Source of the DNA: an uncultured Lachnospiraceae bacterium
Lineage (GTDB): Bacteria > Bacillota > Clostridia > Lachnospirales > Lachnospiraceae
Reading direction: 5' to 3'
Length of the DNA: 64,000 nucleotides
Assembly (NCBI GenBank): GCA_900317585.1
Contig: ONHG01000016.1
Location: 62,001 to 126,000, forward strand
The number at the start of each line of letters is the position of its first letter. The first letter of the stretch is position 1. Both the position numbers and the translations under genes were made by a program. Positions 46,824-56,612 of the stretch are shown one piece after another. Under the pieces are notes generated by a model, which saw only the letters and a list, made by a program, of their open reading frames with translations, ran no database searches and was not told the DNA's origin.

Positions 46824-47543
46824 ATGTTCACAGGAATAGTTGAAGAAGTTGGAACAATAGATACAATTTCACGTGGAGCAAACTCAGCAGTACTTACAAT
46901 CAGAGCTGAAAAAGTGCTAGCTGGAACAAAGGTCGGAGACAGCATAGCGGTAAACGGTATCTGCCTCACGGTCACAAGGCTCATGCCACATGCGTTTACA
47001 GCGGATGTCATGCACGAGACACTAAACCGTTCATCGCTTGCAAATGCGATGAGAGGAGCACCTGTCAATTTGGAGCGTGCGATGGCAGCAGATGGCAGAT
47101 TCGGCGGGCACATCGTGTCGGGACATGTTGACGGAACAGGAAGGATTGTGGAGGTCAAAAAGGATGACAATGCCATCTGGTATACAATACAGGCCACACC
47201 ACAGCTCATGCGCTATATAGTCGAGAAGGGCTCCGTCACAATCGATGGAATAAGCCTCACAGTCGCAAAGGTGGCAGAGGATAATTTCTCGATATCAGCG
47301 ATACCGCACACGGTAAGCCAGACTGTTCTAAAGGACAGAAAAGTGGGAGCTGTCGTAAATCTGGAAACAGATATCATAGGAAAATATGTTGAGAAGCTGT
47401 TGTTTAAAGGGCAGTCGGAAGGAATAACAGAAGAAATGACAGGAGCACAGACAATTAGGGAAAATGCACCACATAAATCCGGCGAAAATAAAAAACAACC
47501 GGATGGAATAACAAGAGATTTCCTGGCAAAATACGGCTTTTAA
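46824..47543 (+). CDS. ribE: Riboflavin synthase alpha subunit
   Basis: A 239-residue trimeric synthase with two similar domains: MFTGIVEEVGTI...INGICLTVT and GHIVSGHVDGTGRI...SVTIDGISLTVAKV. The last ~35 residues (EEMTGAQTIRENAPHKSGENKK) exceed the family norm and look like a flexible tail. It dismutates lumazine to riboflavin. Confidence 0.93.
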   Translation: MFTGIVEEVGTIDTISRGANSAVLTIRAEKVLAGTKVGDSIAVNGICLTVTRLMPHAFTADVMHETLNRSSLANAMRGAPVNLERAMAADGRFGGHIVSGHVDGTGRIVEVKKDDNAIWYTIQATPQLMRYIVEKGSVTIDGISLTVAKVAEDNFSISAIPHTVSQTVLKDRKVGAVVNLETDIIGKYVEKLLFKGQSEGITEEMTGAQTIRENAPHKSGENKKQPDGITRDFLAKYGF

Positions 47544-47649
47544 CATAAAAGCACGGGTACCGTGCGGTTTTGCAAATGTGCGTGGGCTGAATGGTTAAAA
47601 AATTATGTAATTGAACAGCTTCAAAATCATAAGAGAAAGGATATAAAAT

Positions 47650-48846
47650 ATGAAATTCAACACAGTAGAAGAAGCACTTGATGAGCTTCGTGCAGGGAAA
47701 ATAATACTTGTCACAGATGATGAGGACAGAGAGAATGAGGGCGATTTCATCTGTGCGGCAGAATTTGCCACAAGAGAAAACATCAACTTTATGGCGATGC
47801 ACGGCAAGGGTCTGATATGCATGCCGATGTCGCAGGAATATGTAAAGAAGCTTCGTTTTCCGCAGATGGTGCAGGAAAATACAGACAATCATGAGACAGC
47901 ATTTACAGTATCAATAGACCATGTCTCAACAACCACAGGCATTTCCGCAGCAGAGCGCTCAATCACAGCAATGAAATGTGTCTCTGATGACGCAAAGCCT
48001 GAGGATTTCAGACGTCCGGGGCACATGTTTCCGCTTCTTGCAAAGAAAAACGGCGTACTGGAGAGAAACGGACACACAGAGGCAACAGTCGATTTATGCA
48101 GGCTCGCAGGACTAAAGGAATGTGGACTGTGCTGTGAGATAATGCGTGAGGACGGTACCATGATGCGCACAACAGAGCTCATGGAGCTTGCAAAAAAATG
48201 GGACATCAAATTCATCACAATAGCGGCACTTCAGGAATACAGAAAGATACATGAAAAGCTCGTTGACCGTGTCACAGAGGTAAAGCTGCCGACCAAATAC
48301 GGCGAATTCAAGGCATATGGCTTTGTCAACAGATTAAACGGAGAGCATCATGTGGCACTTGTAAAGGGCGAAATCGCAGATGGAAGGGATGTGCTCTGCC
48401 GAGTACATTCAGAGTGTCTCACAGGAGATGTATTCGGTTCACAGCGCTGCGACTGTGGACAGCAGCTGGAGGCAGCCATGAGACAGATAGACGAGGAGGG
48501 CAGAGGAATACTGCTCTACATGCGTCAGGAGGGCAGAGGCATCGGCCTGATAAATAAGCTGAAGGCTTATGAGCTTCAGGAGCAGGGCATGGACACACTC
48601 GAAGCAAATCTGGCACTCGGCTTTGCCGGAGATGAGCGCGAGTACTATATCGGAGCCCAGATATTAAGAGAGCTTGGCGTACACAGCCTGCGCCTTCTCA
48701 CAAATAACCCTGACAAGGTATACCAGCTCTCAGAGTTTGGTATGGAAATCAGCGAGCGTGTGCCAATCCAGATGAGCGCCACAGCGCATGACCTGTTTTA
48801 TCTGAAAACAAAGCAGAACCGCATGGGACATATACTCTCATACTAG
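47650..48846 (+). CDS. ribBA: Bifunctional DHBP synthase/GTP cyclohydrolase II
   Basis: A 398-residue fusion. The first half has [19 protein letters not shown] and RPGHMFPL of DHBP synthase; the second has [25 protein letters not shown] and [10 protein letters not shown] of GTP cyclohydrolase II, including the zinc cysteines. It feeds both branches of the pathway. Standard placement between ribE and ribH. Confidence 0.96.
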   Translation: MKFNTVEEALDELRAGKIILVTDDEDRENEGDFICAAEFATRENINFMAMHGKGLICMPMSQEYVKKLRFPQMVQENTDNHETAFTVSIDHVSTTTGISAAERSITAMKCVSDDAKPEDFRRPGHMFPLLAKKNGVLERNGHTEATVDLCRLAGLKECGLCCEIMREDGTMMRTTELMELAKKWDIKFITIAALQEYRKIHEKLVDRVTEVKLPTKYGEFKAYGFVNRLNGEHHVALVKGEIADGRDVLCRVHSECLTGDVFGSQRCDCGQQLEAAMRQIDEEGRGILLYMRQEGRGIGLINKLKAYELQEQGMDTLEANLALGFAGDEREYYIGAQILRELGVHSLRLLTNNPDKVYQLSEFGMEISERVPIQMSATAHDLFYLKTKQNRMGHILSY

Positions 48847-48966
48847 TACAGCGAATAATAAGTAATTGATATATTGACCGGTCTGCGATTCCGATAGCAC
48901 ATGCCAAAAAGCCTTGACGTAGCCCGCTACGCCTGCGTAAATAAAAAAACAAAAGGAGAACGAAAA

Positions 48967-49431
48967 ATGAACGTAATCGAAGGAAAAATGACACAGGATG
49001 GAATCAAGGTAGGAATCGTAGTAGCAAGATTCAATGAATTTATCACATCAAAACTCTTAGGAGGAGCAAAGGACGGACTCGTAAGACACGACGTGCCGGA
49101 GGAAAACATAGACGTAGCATGGGTGCCGGGAGCATTCGAGATACCACTCATTGCAAAGAAGATGGCAAAAAGTGGAAAATACGATGCAGTCATCTGCCTC
49201 GGAGCAGTAATCAGAGGCGCAACAAGCCACTATGACTATGTGTGCAACGAAGTATCAAAGGGAATCGCATCAGTATCACTCGAATCAGAAATCCCGGTAA
49301 TGTTTGGAGTAGTCACCACCGAAAACATCGAGCAGGCAATAGAAAGAGCCGGAACAAAAGCCGGAAACAAAGGATATGACTGTGCACTCGGTGCAATCGA
49401 AATGATAAATCTTGTCAGACAAATCGGATAA
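48967..49431 (+). CDS. ribH: 6,7-dimethyl-8-ribityllumazine synthase
   Basis: A 154-residue enzyme. [55 protein letters not shown] and [17 protein letters not shown] are its motifs. The in-frame ATG at 48901 has no site; AAAGGAG at 48952 sets ATG 48967. Last gene of the rib operon. Confidence 0.96.
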   Translation: MNVIEGKMTQDGIKVGIVVARFNEFITSKLLGGAKDGLVRHDVPEENIDVAWVPGAFEIPLIAKKMAKSGKYDAVICLGAVIRGATSHYDYVCNEVSKGIASVSLESEIPVMFGVVTTENIEQAIERAGTKAGNKGYDCALGAIEMINLVRQIG

Positions 49432-49505
49432 TATGATTAAAGGGTCAAAAGGTATCATCGATGCATGCTTGCATGTAGTAATCCACCAAAAAATAACTTT
49501 CAAAC

Positions 49506-49535
49506 GCAAGCTTGACAGCGTGTTGTCAAGCTTGC
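49506..49535. other. Perfect 12-bp hairpin after ribH
   Basis: GCAAGCTTGACA and TGTCAAGCTTGC pair around GCGTGT. No T-run follows, so a protein-binding or processing hairpin is as likely as a terminator. Confidence 0.7.
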
Positions 49536-49594
49536 AACCAACCAATAACTAAAAAACCGCAAATCATAAATTGTAAATTACTGTCACAACGTAA

Positions 49595-49870
49595 GTGGCG
49601 TAAGCGCCGGGCATCCGGCAGCGCACACGCACTCCCGAGCAGGCGAATAGCGAAGCTGCTTAGAGACTGTAGAATTATGCCCAAGAAAAACAGAAATGCC
49701 CGGCCATGGACGGCCGGGCAAGGCGTTATGCGCCACGGACGGCGCATAAAAGCCGGTTTCGTCAAGCATAGAACCACCCCAAGGCATAATTCGTACAGCT
49801 CTCTTAGCAGCGTAGCGTAGCAGGCGCGGGAGTGCGTGTGGGCTGCACGGATGCCCGGCGCTTACGCCAC
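49595..49870. repeat. Palindromic intergenic element, copy B (~276 bp)
   Basis: GTGGCGTAAGCGCCGGGCATCCG at the left pairs with its inverse at the right end (49848-49870), and the complementarity continues through AGCTGCTTAGAGA...GAATTATGC. The centre holds GCCCGGCC-ATGGAC-GGCCGGGC (49698-49719) and TATGCGCC-ACGGAC-GGCGCATA (49727-49748). The core from GAATAGCGAAGCTGCTTAGA to CTTAGCAGCG is shared with copy A, but the arms are unrelated to those of A. It lies between ribH and the exopolysaccharide genes. Confidence 0.9.
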
Positions 49871-49977
49871 GCCCTCCCAACAAAAAAGAAGAAAAATTTA
49901 ATATCTAAAGAATTGCACGAAAAAACTGTATATAGTATAATAATAGTTCAGGAAAACAAAACGGAGGACCATGAATT

Positions 49978-50679
49978 TTGATAGATATACATTGCCATTT
50001 ATTATACGGAGTGGACGACGGCTCAAAGTCGCTCGAGGAATCGGTAGAGATGCTCAAGATAGCCAAAAAGCAGGGCGTGAAAGGAATAATACTCACACCG
50101 CATCTGCGCCATGGCATGTTTAAGCATCAGCTGGACAAAATCGAGAGACACTATAAAAAGCTATTACCTTATGCCAAAAAGCTTGGAATAGACTTAAAGC
50201 TCGGTACAGAGTATCATGTGGCAACAGATATGATAGATGACTTTCAGGAGGGACGCTGTCATACACTGGCGGATACGCAGTATATACTCACAGAGTATTC
50301 GCATTCGAGTGAGTGGTCGTTTGTACACAAGATGACCAGAGAGGCGATATTTGCAGGATATATACCGGTAGTAGCCCATGTTGAGAGATATGAATGCCTG
50401 AGGGATATCGGACGAATCGAGGACCTGCAGGAGATGGGAGCACTCATACAGATAAATGCGGATTCAGTGCTTGGCATAGATGGCAGGATGTTCAAGAGAT
50501 ACACCAAAAAGCTTCTAAAGGCAGGGCTTGTGGATGTGATAGGCAGTGATAGCCATGGAACAAAGGAGCGTGTCTGCAATCTGAAAAAATGCTATGAGTA
50601 TGTGGCAAAGAAGTATGGTGAGGATTATGCAGAGGAGATTATGCAGACCACACCGGAGAACATTTTAAACGGAAGATAA
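49978..50679 (+). CDS. CpsB/CapC-type protein-tyrosine phosphatase (PHP fold)
   Basis: A 233-residue metal-dependent phosphatase. DIHCHLLYGVDDGSKSLEES, ILTPHLRHG, the EYSH-type residues and DVIGSDSHG are the metal ligands of the CpsB/YwqE family. It dephosphorylates BY-kinases in capsule/exopolysaccharide control. Start is TTG 49978, ten bases after GGAGG; an ATG at 49971 is out of frame. First gene of the polysaccharide-regulation operon. Confidence 0.9.
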   Translation: MIDIHCHLLYGVDDGSKSLEESVEMLKIAKKQGVKGIILTPHLRHGMFKHQLDKIERHYKKLLPYAKKLGIDLKLGTEYHVATDMIDDFQEGRCHTLADTQYILTEYSHSSEWSFVHKMTREAIFAGYIPVVAHVERYECLRDIGRIEDLQEMGALIQINADSVLGIDGRMFKRYTKKLLKAGLVDVIGSDSHGTKERVCNLKKCYEYVAKKYGEDYAEEIMQTTPENILNGR

Positions 50680-50704
50680 CCGGTGAACAACGCGGGGATA
50701 CATA

Positions 50705-51481
50705 ATGGAAAGAGAACAGGATTTTGATAACGAGATAGAAATAGATTTAAAGGATCTGTTTCTGGAGATAATTTCATATTGGAAATGGATTATTCTGGTC
50801 ACTATAGCAACAGGCGCAGTGGCTTTTGCAGTGAGCAGATTTATGATAACACCGATGTATGAATCCACATCTGAGCTTTATGTACTTTCAAAGAGTACCT
50901 CAATCACAAGTCTTGCGGATATACAGACGGGTACCAGCCTGACCAACGACTATATAGTAGTCGTAAAGGGACGACCGGTATTGGATAAGGTCATAGAAAA
51001 CCTTGGACTCAATGAGAACTATAAGACCCTTGGCAGTCGTGTAACCATTGACAATCCTTCCAATTCGCGAGTGCTCAATATCACAGTCACAGATCCCAAT
51101 CCGCAGATGGCGAAGACGATAGCGGATGAGATTGCAAAGGTTGCAGCCTCATATATTGCAGAAAAAATGAAGCAGGACTCACCTACAATTATACAAAGCG
51201 GATATGATGATGGTGGTGCAGTAAGTCCTAATATAGGCAAAAACACAGTACTTGGAGCATTCGCCGGAGCGTTTATTTCGATAGCAGTTATAGTGGTTAC
51301 ATATCTGTTCAACGATACAATAATTGATACAGAGGATGTGGAGAAAAAGCTTGGCATGAATGTGCTTGGCACACTTCCGCTTGATGAGGCGGAGGATGAT
51401 GGCGAGCATTACAGAGGCAGAAAAAAACGCAAAGGTAGTCACAGGAAGAACAAGAAAAAGCAGTCAGCTTCAGCAAAATAG
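50705..51481 (+). CDS. Polysaccharide chain-length/BY-kinase activator protein (Wzz family)
   Basis: A 258-residue inner-membrane protein. Two membrane segments flank an external domain (WKWIILVTIATGAVAFAVSRF at ~30; VLGAFAGAFISIAVIVVTYLF at ~185), with YESTSELYVLS and GRPVLDKVIENLGL of the Wzz group. The basic C-tail (KKRKGSHRKNKKKQ) contacts the kinase. In Firmicutes it activates the separate ATPase domain encoded next. Confidence 0.92.
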   Translation: MEREQDFDNEIEIDLKDLFLEIISYWKWIILVTIATGAVAFAVSRFMITPMYESTSELYVLSKSTSITSLADIQTGTSLTNDYIVVVKGRPVLDKVIENLGLNENYKTLGSRVTIDNPSNSRVLNITVTDPNPQMAKTIADEIAKVAASYIAEKMKQDSPTIIQSGYDDGGAVSPNIGKNTVLGAFAGAFISIAVIVVTYLFNDTIIDTEDVEKKLGMNVLGTLPLDEAEDDGEHYRGRKKRKGSHRKNKKKQSASAK

Positions 51482-51505
51482 AAGCCGGCATCAGGAGATG
51501 GGCAG

Positions 51506-52219
51506 ATGGAATTAGTAAAATTTGGCAAGTTAAAAGAACAAAGCTATACGATGAAGGAATCGCTTCGTGCTTTGAAGACAAATATACAGTTTTGCGGTGA
51601 TGATATACGCACACTTCTTGTGACCAGCTCAGTTCCGAATGAGGGCAAAAGTACAGTAGCGCTTGATCTGGCAAGATCATTGACGGAGTCAGGCAAGAGG
51701 GTACTGTTTATAGACAGCGATATGCGAAAATCAGTTCTTGCAGGAAGACTGCGTGCATCTGCGGCAAGTGGCGGTGAGCTGTGCGGTCTGTCACATTATC
51801 TGTCAGGTCAGAGAAGGCTGGATGAGGTATTGTATGGCACACAGATACAGGGGCTTTTTATGATATTTGCAGGACCGTCAGTGCCGAACCCGACAGAGAT
51901 ACTTGAAAAAAAATATTTTCAGGAGCTTCTCAATTTTGGAAAAGAGCATTTCAACTACATAATCATAGACTGTGCGCCGATAGGCGCTGCTATTGATGCG
52001 GCAGTCGTGGCCAAGTATTGTGATGGGGCTATAATTGTGATAGGTCAGGGCATGGCGAGCGCCAGAATGATACAGAGCGTCAAAAAACAGCTCGAGGCAT
52101 CCGGAGTCAGGATACTCGGCGCTGTGCTCAACAAGATCAACAATAAGAAAAGCAGTCATGTCAGCGGTTACTATGGCAATTATTACGGCAGCTATTACGG
52201 CAAGTCGGACAAATCATGA
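51506..52219 (+). CDS. BY-family protein-tyrosine kinase (CpsD/CapB type)
   Basis: A 237-residue cytoplasmic kinase. Walker A SSVPNEGKSTVALDLARSL, Walker A' VLFIDSDMRKS and Walker B YIIIDCAPIG are present. The C-terminal YYGNYYGSYYGKS tyrosine cluster is the autophosphorylation tail. It works with the membrane activator and the phosphatase of the same operon. Its stop overlaps the next gene by four bases (ATGA). Confidence 0.93.
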   Translation: MELVKFGKLKEQSYTMKESLRALKTNIQFCGDDIRTLLVTSSVPNEGKSTVALDLARSLTESGKRVLFIDSDMRKSVLAGRLRASAASGGELCGLSHYLSGQRRLDEVLYGTQIQGLFMIFAGPSVPNPTEILEKKYFQELLNFGKEHFNYIIIDCAPIGAAIDAAVVAKYCDGAIIVIGQGMASARMIQSVKKQLEASGVRILGAVLNKINNKKSSHVSGYYGNYYGSYYGKSDKS

Positions 52220-54114
52220 AAAGTATAGATGTAGAATTAGTAAAATCAAATATGCTGCCTATGCTTGCGAGTCAGCGGTTTTATGCGTCATGGAAGGCTT
52301 TTATAAGGGAGCTTGTGCTCAATGCAATAGATGCGTGTAATGTGCGTCAGGCACTTGAATGGAGCTGGGGCACGGAATTTCTGGAAATGGAGCAGGCAAA
52401 TCAGATGCGAGAGGTCAGACAGATATATGAACCGCGCATAGATATTACCTATGACAGCACCAACAGGATTCTCACCGTAGAGGACAATGGAATAGGCATA
52501 AATGAGTACGACCTGAAGCATTATGTGGCAAAAATCGGGGAAAGCTATTACACAAGCAGGGATTTTGAGAACCAAAAGCTGCAATATGAGCCATTTTCAT
52601 ATTACGGAATCGGTCTTAGCTCCTGCTTTACGGTGTCGAAGGCAATACTTATAGAGTCCAAAAAGGACAGGGTTATAAATACAGCGTGGAATGTAAGCAA
52701 TCCACAGGATACTGCGCCTGTTATGGCAAAGTGGTTTGGGGAAAGCGGTCAGATAGAGTATGTGATTTCACAGAAAAAGACACCGGGAACCAGAATCACC
52801 ATTCCTATAAAGCCGTCGTATGCTCCGTACATCGACATGGCATTTATCGTAAAAACCATAAATCATTATATGCTTACCATTCCAATTCCGATACACGTAA
52901 AATACGACGTAGAGGAAAAATGCATTTATAAACCAAAGGTACAGTGGAACTATCCGCTGAATGAGCTGGTCGGAATGAATGTTATCAGGGTTGAAAATAA
53001 CCTGCTCGAGGGATATGTGGCAATATATCATCCGAAGCACAGAGGATATTTTCAAAAGTCCACGCTATATCAGCAGGGAGTGCTTGTGACAGAGTCCACA
53101 GATGTATTGGGGCTGAAACCGGCATGGATAGACAATTTCTCGTATCAGCTCAATATCAAAACACGGTTTTTAAATATAAATATATCCAGGGACGGAGCGG
53201 CATTTGATGAAAAGCTCATAGAGCTCCGCCAGTATATAGGACAGATTATCATAGATGCCTTTGGGCAGAGTCCACTGACCCTGGGGCAGTATTTATCAGA
53301 TGGACGAAGCAGGCTGGTATGTGAGTATGAGGCAGAAAATGAGTTAATCAGCAGGGCAATCCGCGTACTTGTGTATCTGAAGGAGCGTGAGGTTGAAGTG
53401 CCGATAAAGACAGTAATAAACGGCTTTACCGGCAGGAAAATAAAGCTGGCGTTCATGCAGAGGGCACTTTTTGCACACTATAGGGAGAACTACCCTTATG
53501 ATTATGGTCAGTTTATTGACAAATACGATATCATAGTATTTGAGCAGAATATCAGAGCCTTCTGGCAGTTTATGACACCGTATATCACATCGATGGAGTA
53601 TGTTATGGGTGACATGCCGGGCATCATATACACTGATGTATCGGCAGACTTAACCATGGCAAAGACAGCAGCAACGTTTCGAAACGACTACGTGCTAAGA
53701 CCGGAGTATTATGATCTGGATCCTGTATTTTGTCTGGTGTCAAATGAGCTGACAGACCCGATGGAGCTGGTGATAAATACCCACAACCGCAATGCAATGC
53801 TTTTGCAGCGCGCCGAAAAGTACAAAAAGGTAAGGATTGCAAGAGCTGTGATCATAGAAAATATCAAGCAGAGGATACTGGGCAATGCATCCAGATGGAA
53901 CAGTATCATAGATTTTGGAGGCGAGCTCGTGCACCAATATGAGCTGGAAAAGCCAATGAGCCTGCAGGCACAGTGGTGCCTCGAGAGAGACTTCCCGGAT
54001 GAAATCAATGCGTATATAGCAAAGACCTTTACAGATAGGGAAATCGCAGATTACGGGCTTACAAGTCTTTATTTTACAAGGAAGGACTTTATAAAGTGGT
54101 GGATGGCACCATAG
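52216..54114 (+). CDS. Hsp90-like ATPase domain protein coupled to the BY-kinase
   Basis: A 632-residue protein. The GHKL/HtpG-type N-terminus is clear: ELVLNAIDACN, VEDNGIGINEYDL, and YYGIGLSSCFTVSKAI. The middle and C-terminal parts are not canonical HtpG; they are long and contain ISRDGAAFDEKLIEL. It is translationally coupled to the tyrosine kinase (ATGA overlap), which suggests it acts on the kinase or the polysaccharide machinery. It could be a specialised chaperone or an unknown regulator; no name fits. Confidence 0.7.
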   Translation: MKSIDVELVKSNMLPMLASQRFYASWKAFIRELVLNAIDACNVRQALEWSWGTEFLEMEQANQMREVRQIYEPRIDITYDSTNRILTVEDNGIGINEYDLKHYVAKIGESYYTSRDFENQKLQYEPFSYYGIGLSSCFTVSKAILIESKKDRVINTAWNVSNPQDTAPVMAKWFGESGQIEYVISQKKTPGTRITIPIKPSYAPYIDMAFIVKTINHYMLTIPIPIHVKYDVEEKCIYKPKVQWNYPLNELVGMNVIRVENNLLEGYVAIYHPKHRGYFQKSTLYQQGVLVTESTDVLGLKPAWIDNFSYQLNIKTRFLNINISRDGAAFDEKLIELRQYIGQIIIDAFGQSPLTLGQYLSDGRSRLVCEYEAENELISRAIRVLVYLKEREVEVPIKTVINGFTGRKIKLAFMQRALFAHYRENYPYDYGQFIDKYDIIVFEQNIRAFWQFMTPYITSMEYVMGDMPGIIYTDVSADLTMAKTAATFRNDYVLRPEYYDLDPVFCLVSNELTDPMELVINTHNRNAMLLQRAEKYKKVRIARAVIIENIKQRILGNASRWNSIIDFGGELVHQYELEKPMSLQAQWCLERDFPDEINAYIAKTFTDREIADYGLTSLYFTRKDFIKWWMAP

Positions 54115-54177
54115 GCTGTACCGCCATGACATATATTATCAAACACTTATTGAAGCATGAATAAGGAGAACATGAAA

Positions 54178-54798
54178 ATGGAGATATTAGACTTAAACAA
54201 CGAAGAAGACACAAAAACAACCGATGAGATGGAGCCAAAAAAGCCGGAGGAAAAAACATCACCTGTCAAGGAAATCTTAAGCTGGGTGTTAACAATCGCA
54301 TTTGCCATTGTAGCGGCAATACTCATAAAGAACTATGTCATTATAAATGCAAATATTCCGTCAGGTTCGATGGAGAACACCATACAGATTGGAGATGACA
54401 TATTTGGCTTCAGGCTCGCATATACATTTTCAGACCCAAAGAGAGGGGATATAGTCATATTCAATGCACCTGATTCGCCTTCTGAGAAATACATCAAGCG
54501 TGTAATAGGTCTGCCGGGAGAGACAGTCACCATAGAGGACGGCAAGGTGTATATAGACGGTGAGGCGCTTGAGGAGGATTATCTCAAGTCAAACCAGAGC
54601 GGTGAGGATCCGTGGACAGTAAATGCCGGACCTTACGAGTTTAAGGTGCCACAGGACTCATATCTGCTGCTCGGTGACAACAGAAATGGCTCATCAGACG
54701 CTAGAGTCTGGGAGCACACATATGTGTCCAAGGACGATATACTTGCAAAAGCGATATTCAGATATTACCCATTCGACAGATTCGGAGCGGTAAAATAA
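54178..54798 (+). CDS. lepB: Signal peptidase I
   Basis: A 206-residue membrane protease. After an acidic N-tail and one helix (ILSWVLTIAFAIVAAILI), the catalytic Ser is in NIPSGSMENTI and the Lys in YIKRVIGLPGE; the GDNRNGSSDAR box is intact. It removes signal peptides at the cell surface. ATG 54157 and 54172 also occur, but the AAGGAG spacing fits ATG 54178. Confidence 0.95.
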   Translation: MEILDLNNEEDTKTTDEMEPKKPEEKTSPVKEILSWVLTIAFAIVAAILIKNYVIINANIPSGSMENTIQIGDDIFGFRLAYTFSDPKRGDIVIFNAPDSPSEKYIKRVIGLPGETVTIEDGKVYIDGEALEEDYLKSNQSGEDPWTVNAGPYEFKVPQDSYLLLGDNRNGSSDARVWEHTYVSKDDILAKAIFRYYPFDRFGAVK

Positions 54799-54816
54799 AA
54801 AATAGAGGTAAAGTAA

Positions 54817-55968
54817 ATGCCAGAGATAACAGAAACAGACATTGAAAAACGAAATAAATATGGCATGCTGTGCGGTATAGTCGGCATATTTTTAAACCTC
54901 ATACTCTTTGCCGGCAAGCTCTTTGCAGGAATGCTTAGCGGTGCAATCTCGATCACTGCGGATGCATTCAACAACCTGTCAGATGCAGGCTCATCAATCA
55001 TCACGATAGCAGGCTTCAAGATGGCGGCACAGAGAGCCGACGAGGAGCATCCATACGGACATGCGAGGATGGAGTATGTGGCTACACTGGCAGTTGCAGC
55101 AATCATACTCATCATGGGCTTTGAGCTGTTCAGGGATTCCTTTGGCAAAATCATAAAGCCGCAGGACATAGAGTTTTCATGGCTTATTGTAGCGATACTA
55201 CTGGCATCAATAGCCGTAAAATGCGTCATGGCGGTATACAATTTCTATTTTTCAAAAAAGCTTGATTCATCAACACTCGAAGCGACAGGCAGGGACAGTC
55301 TGTCAGACTGTATCGCTACATCTGTAGTACTTGCAGCCACACTCATAGCGCACTTTTTGGGACTCAATCTGGATGGAATAGGCGGTGTATTTGTGTCATT
55401 GTTTATATTCTATTCAGGAATATCATCAGCCAGAGAGGCGATAGACCCGCTGCTTGGAGCAAAGCCGGAGCCGGAGTTTGTCGATAGACTCAAGGAGATG
55501 GTACTGGACTTTGACAAAAACATACTCGGTATGCATGACCTTATGGTGCATGATTATGGACCGGGACACAGGATAGTATCGTTTCATGCAGAGGTGCCGG
55601 AGGACGGAGATATGGTCGAACTGCACGATATAATCGATAATCTGGAGCGCAGGATACGAAGGGAGCTGGGCTGTATAGTGACCATCCACATGGACCCGGT
55701 AGCGATAGAGGACGAGGAGGTAGCCGGACTGAAGGCCGAGGTGCTCTCCGTGATAAAAGGGCTTGATTCGCACATAAATATGCATGATTTCCGTATTATC
55801 AGAGGCGATACACATACGAATCTGGTTTTTGACATTGCAGTTCCATTCGGCTATATCACCTCAGATGACGATATATGCAACGCAATACAGGAAAATGTCA
55901 GGAAAAAGCTTGGAAAGAATTACTATACCGTGATAGAGGTAGACCGCGACAATTACATAAATATATGA
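54817..55968 (+). CDS. Cation diffusion facilitator (CDF) metal transporter
   Basis: A 383-residue exporter with six hydrophobic segments. SITADAFNNLSDAGSSIITI and DSLSDCIATSVV contain the metal-binding Asp/Asn pairs of the CDF family, and the cytoplasmic end has the usual ferredoxin-like domain. It exports Zn2+, Mn2+ or Fe2+; the exact metal cannot be told. It is 18 bases after lepB, perhaps in the same transcript. Confidence 0.9.
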   Translation: MPEITETDIEKRNKYGMLCGIVGIFLNLILFAGKLFAGMLSGAISITADAFNNLSDAGSSIITIAGFKMAAQRADEEHPYGHARMEYVATLAVAAIILIMGFELFRDSFGKIIKPQDIEFSWLIVAILLASIAVKCVMAVYNFYFSKKLDSSTLEATGRDSLSDCIATSVVLAATLIAHFLGLNLDGIGGVFVSLFIFYSGISSAREAIDPLLGAKPEPEFVDRLKEMVLDFDKNILGMHDLMVHDYGPGHRIVSFHAEVPEDGDMVELHDIIDNLERRIRRELGCIVTIHMDPVAIEDEEVAGLKAEVLSVIKGLDSHINMHDFRIIRGDTHTNLVFDIAVPFGYITSDDDICNAIQENVRKKLGKNYYTVIEVDRDNYINI

Positions 55969-56024
55969 CATTGTAACTGTAAGACGCTTAGAAGGACTGT
56001 AAGGTGGTTATAGGGAAATAACAT

Positions 56025-56091
56025 TACCAAATAGCACCGAAATGATACTAAATAGCACATATTTATTGATTAAATTTCTAATGGATAGTAT
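56025..56091 (+). promoter_or_regulatory. LytTR-type direct-repeat promoter, copy 1
   Basis: TACCAAATAGCAC (56025) and TACTAAATAGCAC (56046) repeat with a 21-bp period, as expected for an AgrA/LytTR dimer binding on one face of DNA. TAGTAT, the presumed -10 box, is at 56086, 28 bases after the second repeat. The same layout occurs at 60007-60073. It stands before the peptide genes 56191 and 56334. Confidence 0.8.
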
Positions 56092-56190
56092 GGTTGACAT
56101 TGTAAATGATATTACTAGGTATTAAGTAATATTACTTTAAAAACCACAAGTGCGCGCAGTGAATAATTAAATTATAAGGAGATAAGAAAC

Positions 56191-56307
56191 GTGGAAATTT
56201 CATTAAAAAACGGTTTTGAAGAAATGTCACAAAATGATGAGCTAAATATTGAGGGAGGATCAACTAAAATTGCAGCTGGAGTTTTAGGAGTTATTCCAGC
56301 ACCATAA
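56191..56307 (+). CDS. Short double-glycine leader peptide
   Basis: A 38-residue peptide starting at GTG after AAGGAGATAAG. The leader MEISLKNGFEEMSQNDELNIEGG ends in Gly-Gly, leaving a 15-residue core STKIAAGVLGVIPAP. It is short and hydrophobic with no cysteine: perhaps a signalling peptide or the small partner of the peptide at 56334. It lies directly after the LytTR promoter. Confidence 0.7.
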   Translation: MEISLKNGFEEMSQNDELNIEGGSTKIAAGVLGVIPAP

Positions 56308-56333
56308 AAGTCAGATAAAGGAGAAAACAATAA

Positions 56334-56540
56334 ATGAAGTTTAAAGATTTAGGTTATGATGAAATATATGAAGTAGATGGTGGAATAGCAGTTTCAGCAA
56401 TTTGTGCTATTGCAAGTGGTATTTGCTATATGGGGGCGGGTGTTGCATCATGGACGGGACATAATAAAGTTTCAGCAGGATTGACAATTGCAGGTGGAAC
56501 ATGTGATGTGGCAGCAGGAATTGCTATGCTGTTACCTTAA
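56334..56540 (+). CDS. Double-glycine class II bacteriocin precursor
   Basis: A 68-residue precursor. After the leader MKFKDLGYDEIYEVDGG comes a 51-residue core rich in Gly, Ala and Ile with several GxxxG motifs and two Cys (AICAIASGICYMGAGVASW), typical of class II bacteriocins that insert into membranes. A small hairpin follows, then the probable immunity gene. Co-transcribed with the peptide at 56191. Confidence 0.78.
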   Translation: MKFKDLGYDEIYEVDGGIAVSAICAIASGICYMGAGVASWTGHNKVSAGLTIAGGTCDVAAGIAMLLP

Positions 56541-56552
56541 AATTTATGAATA

Positions 56553-56595
56553 AAATGAGGTTAGGAATAAATCTTATTTATTTCTAACCTCATTT
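56553..56595 (+). terminator. Hairpin between bacteriocin and immunity genes
   Basis: AAATGAGGTTAGGAATAAAT and ATTTATTTCTAACCTCATTT pair around CTT. It could reduce expression of the downstream gene or end the transcript. Confidence 0.65.
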
Positions 56596-56612
56596 AGAAT
56601 AGGAGAATTAAG

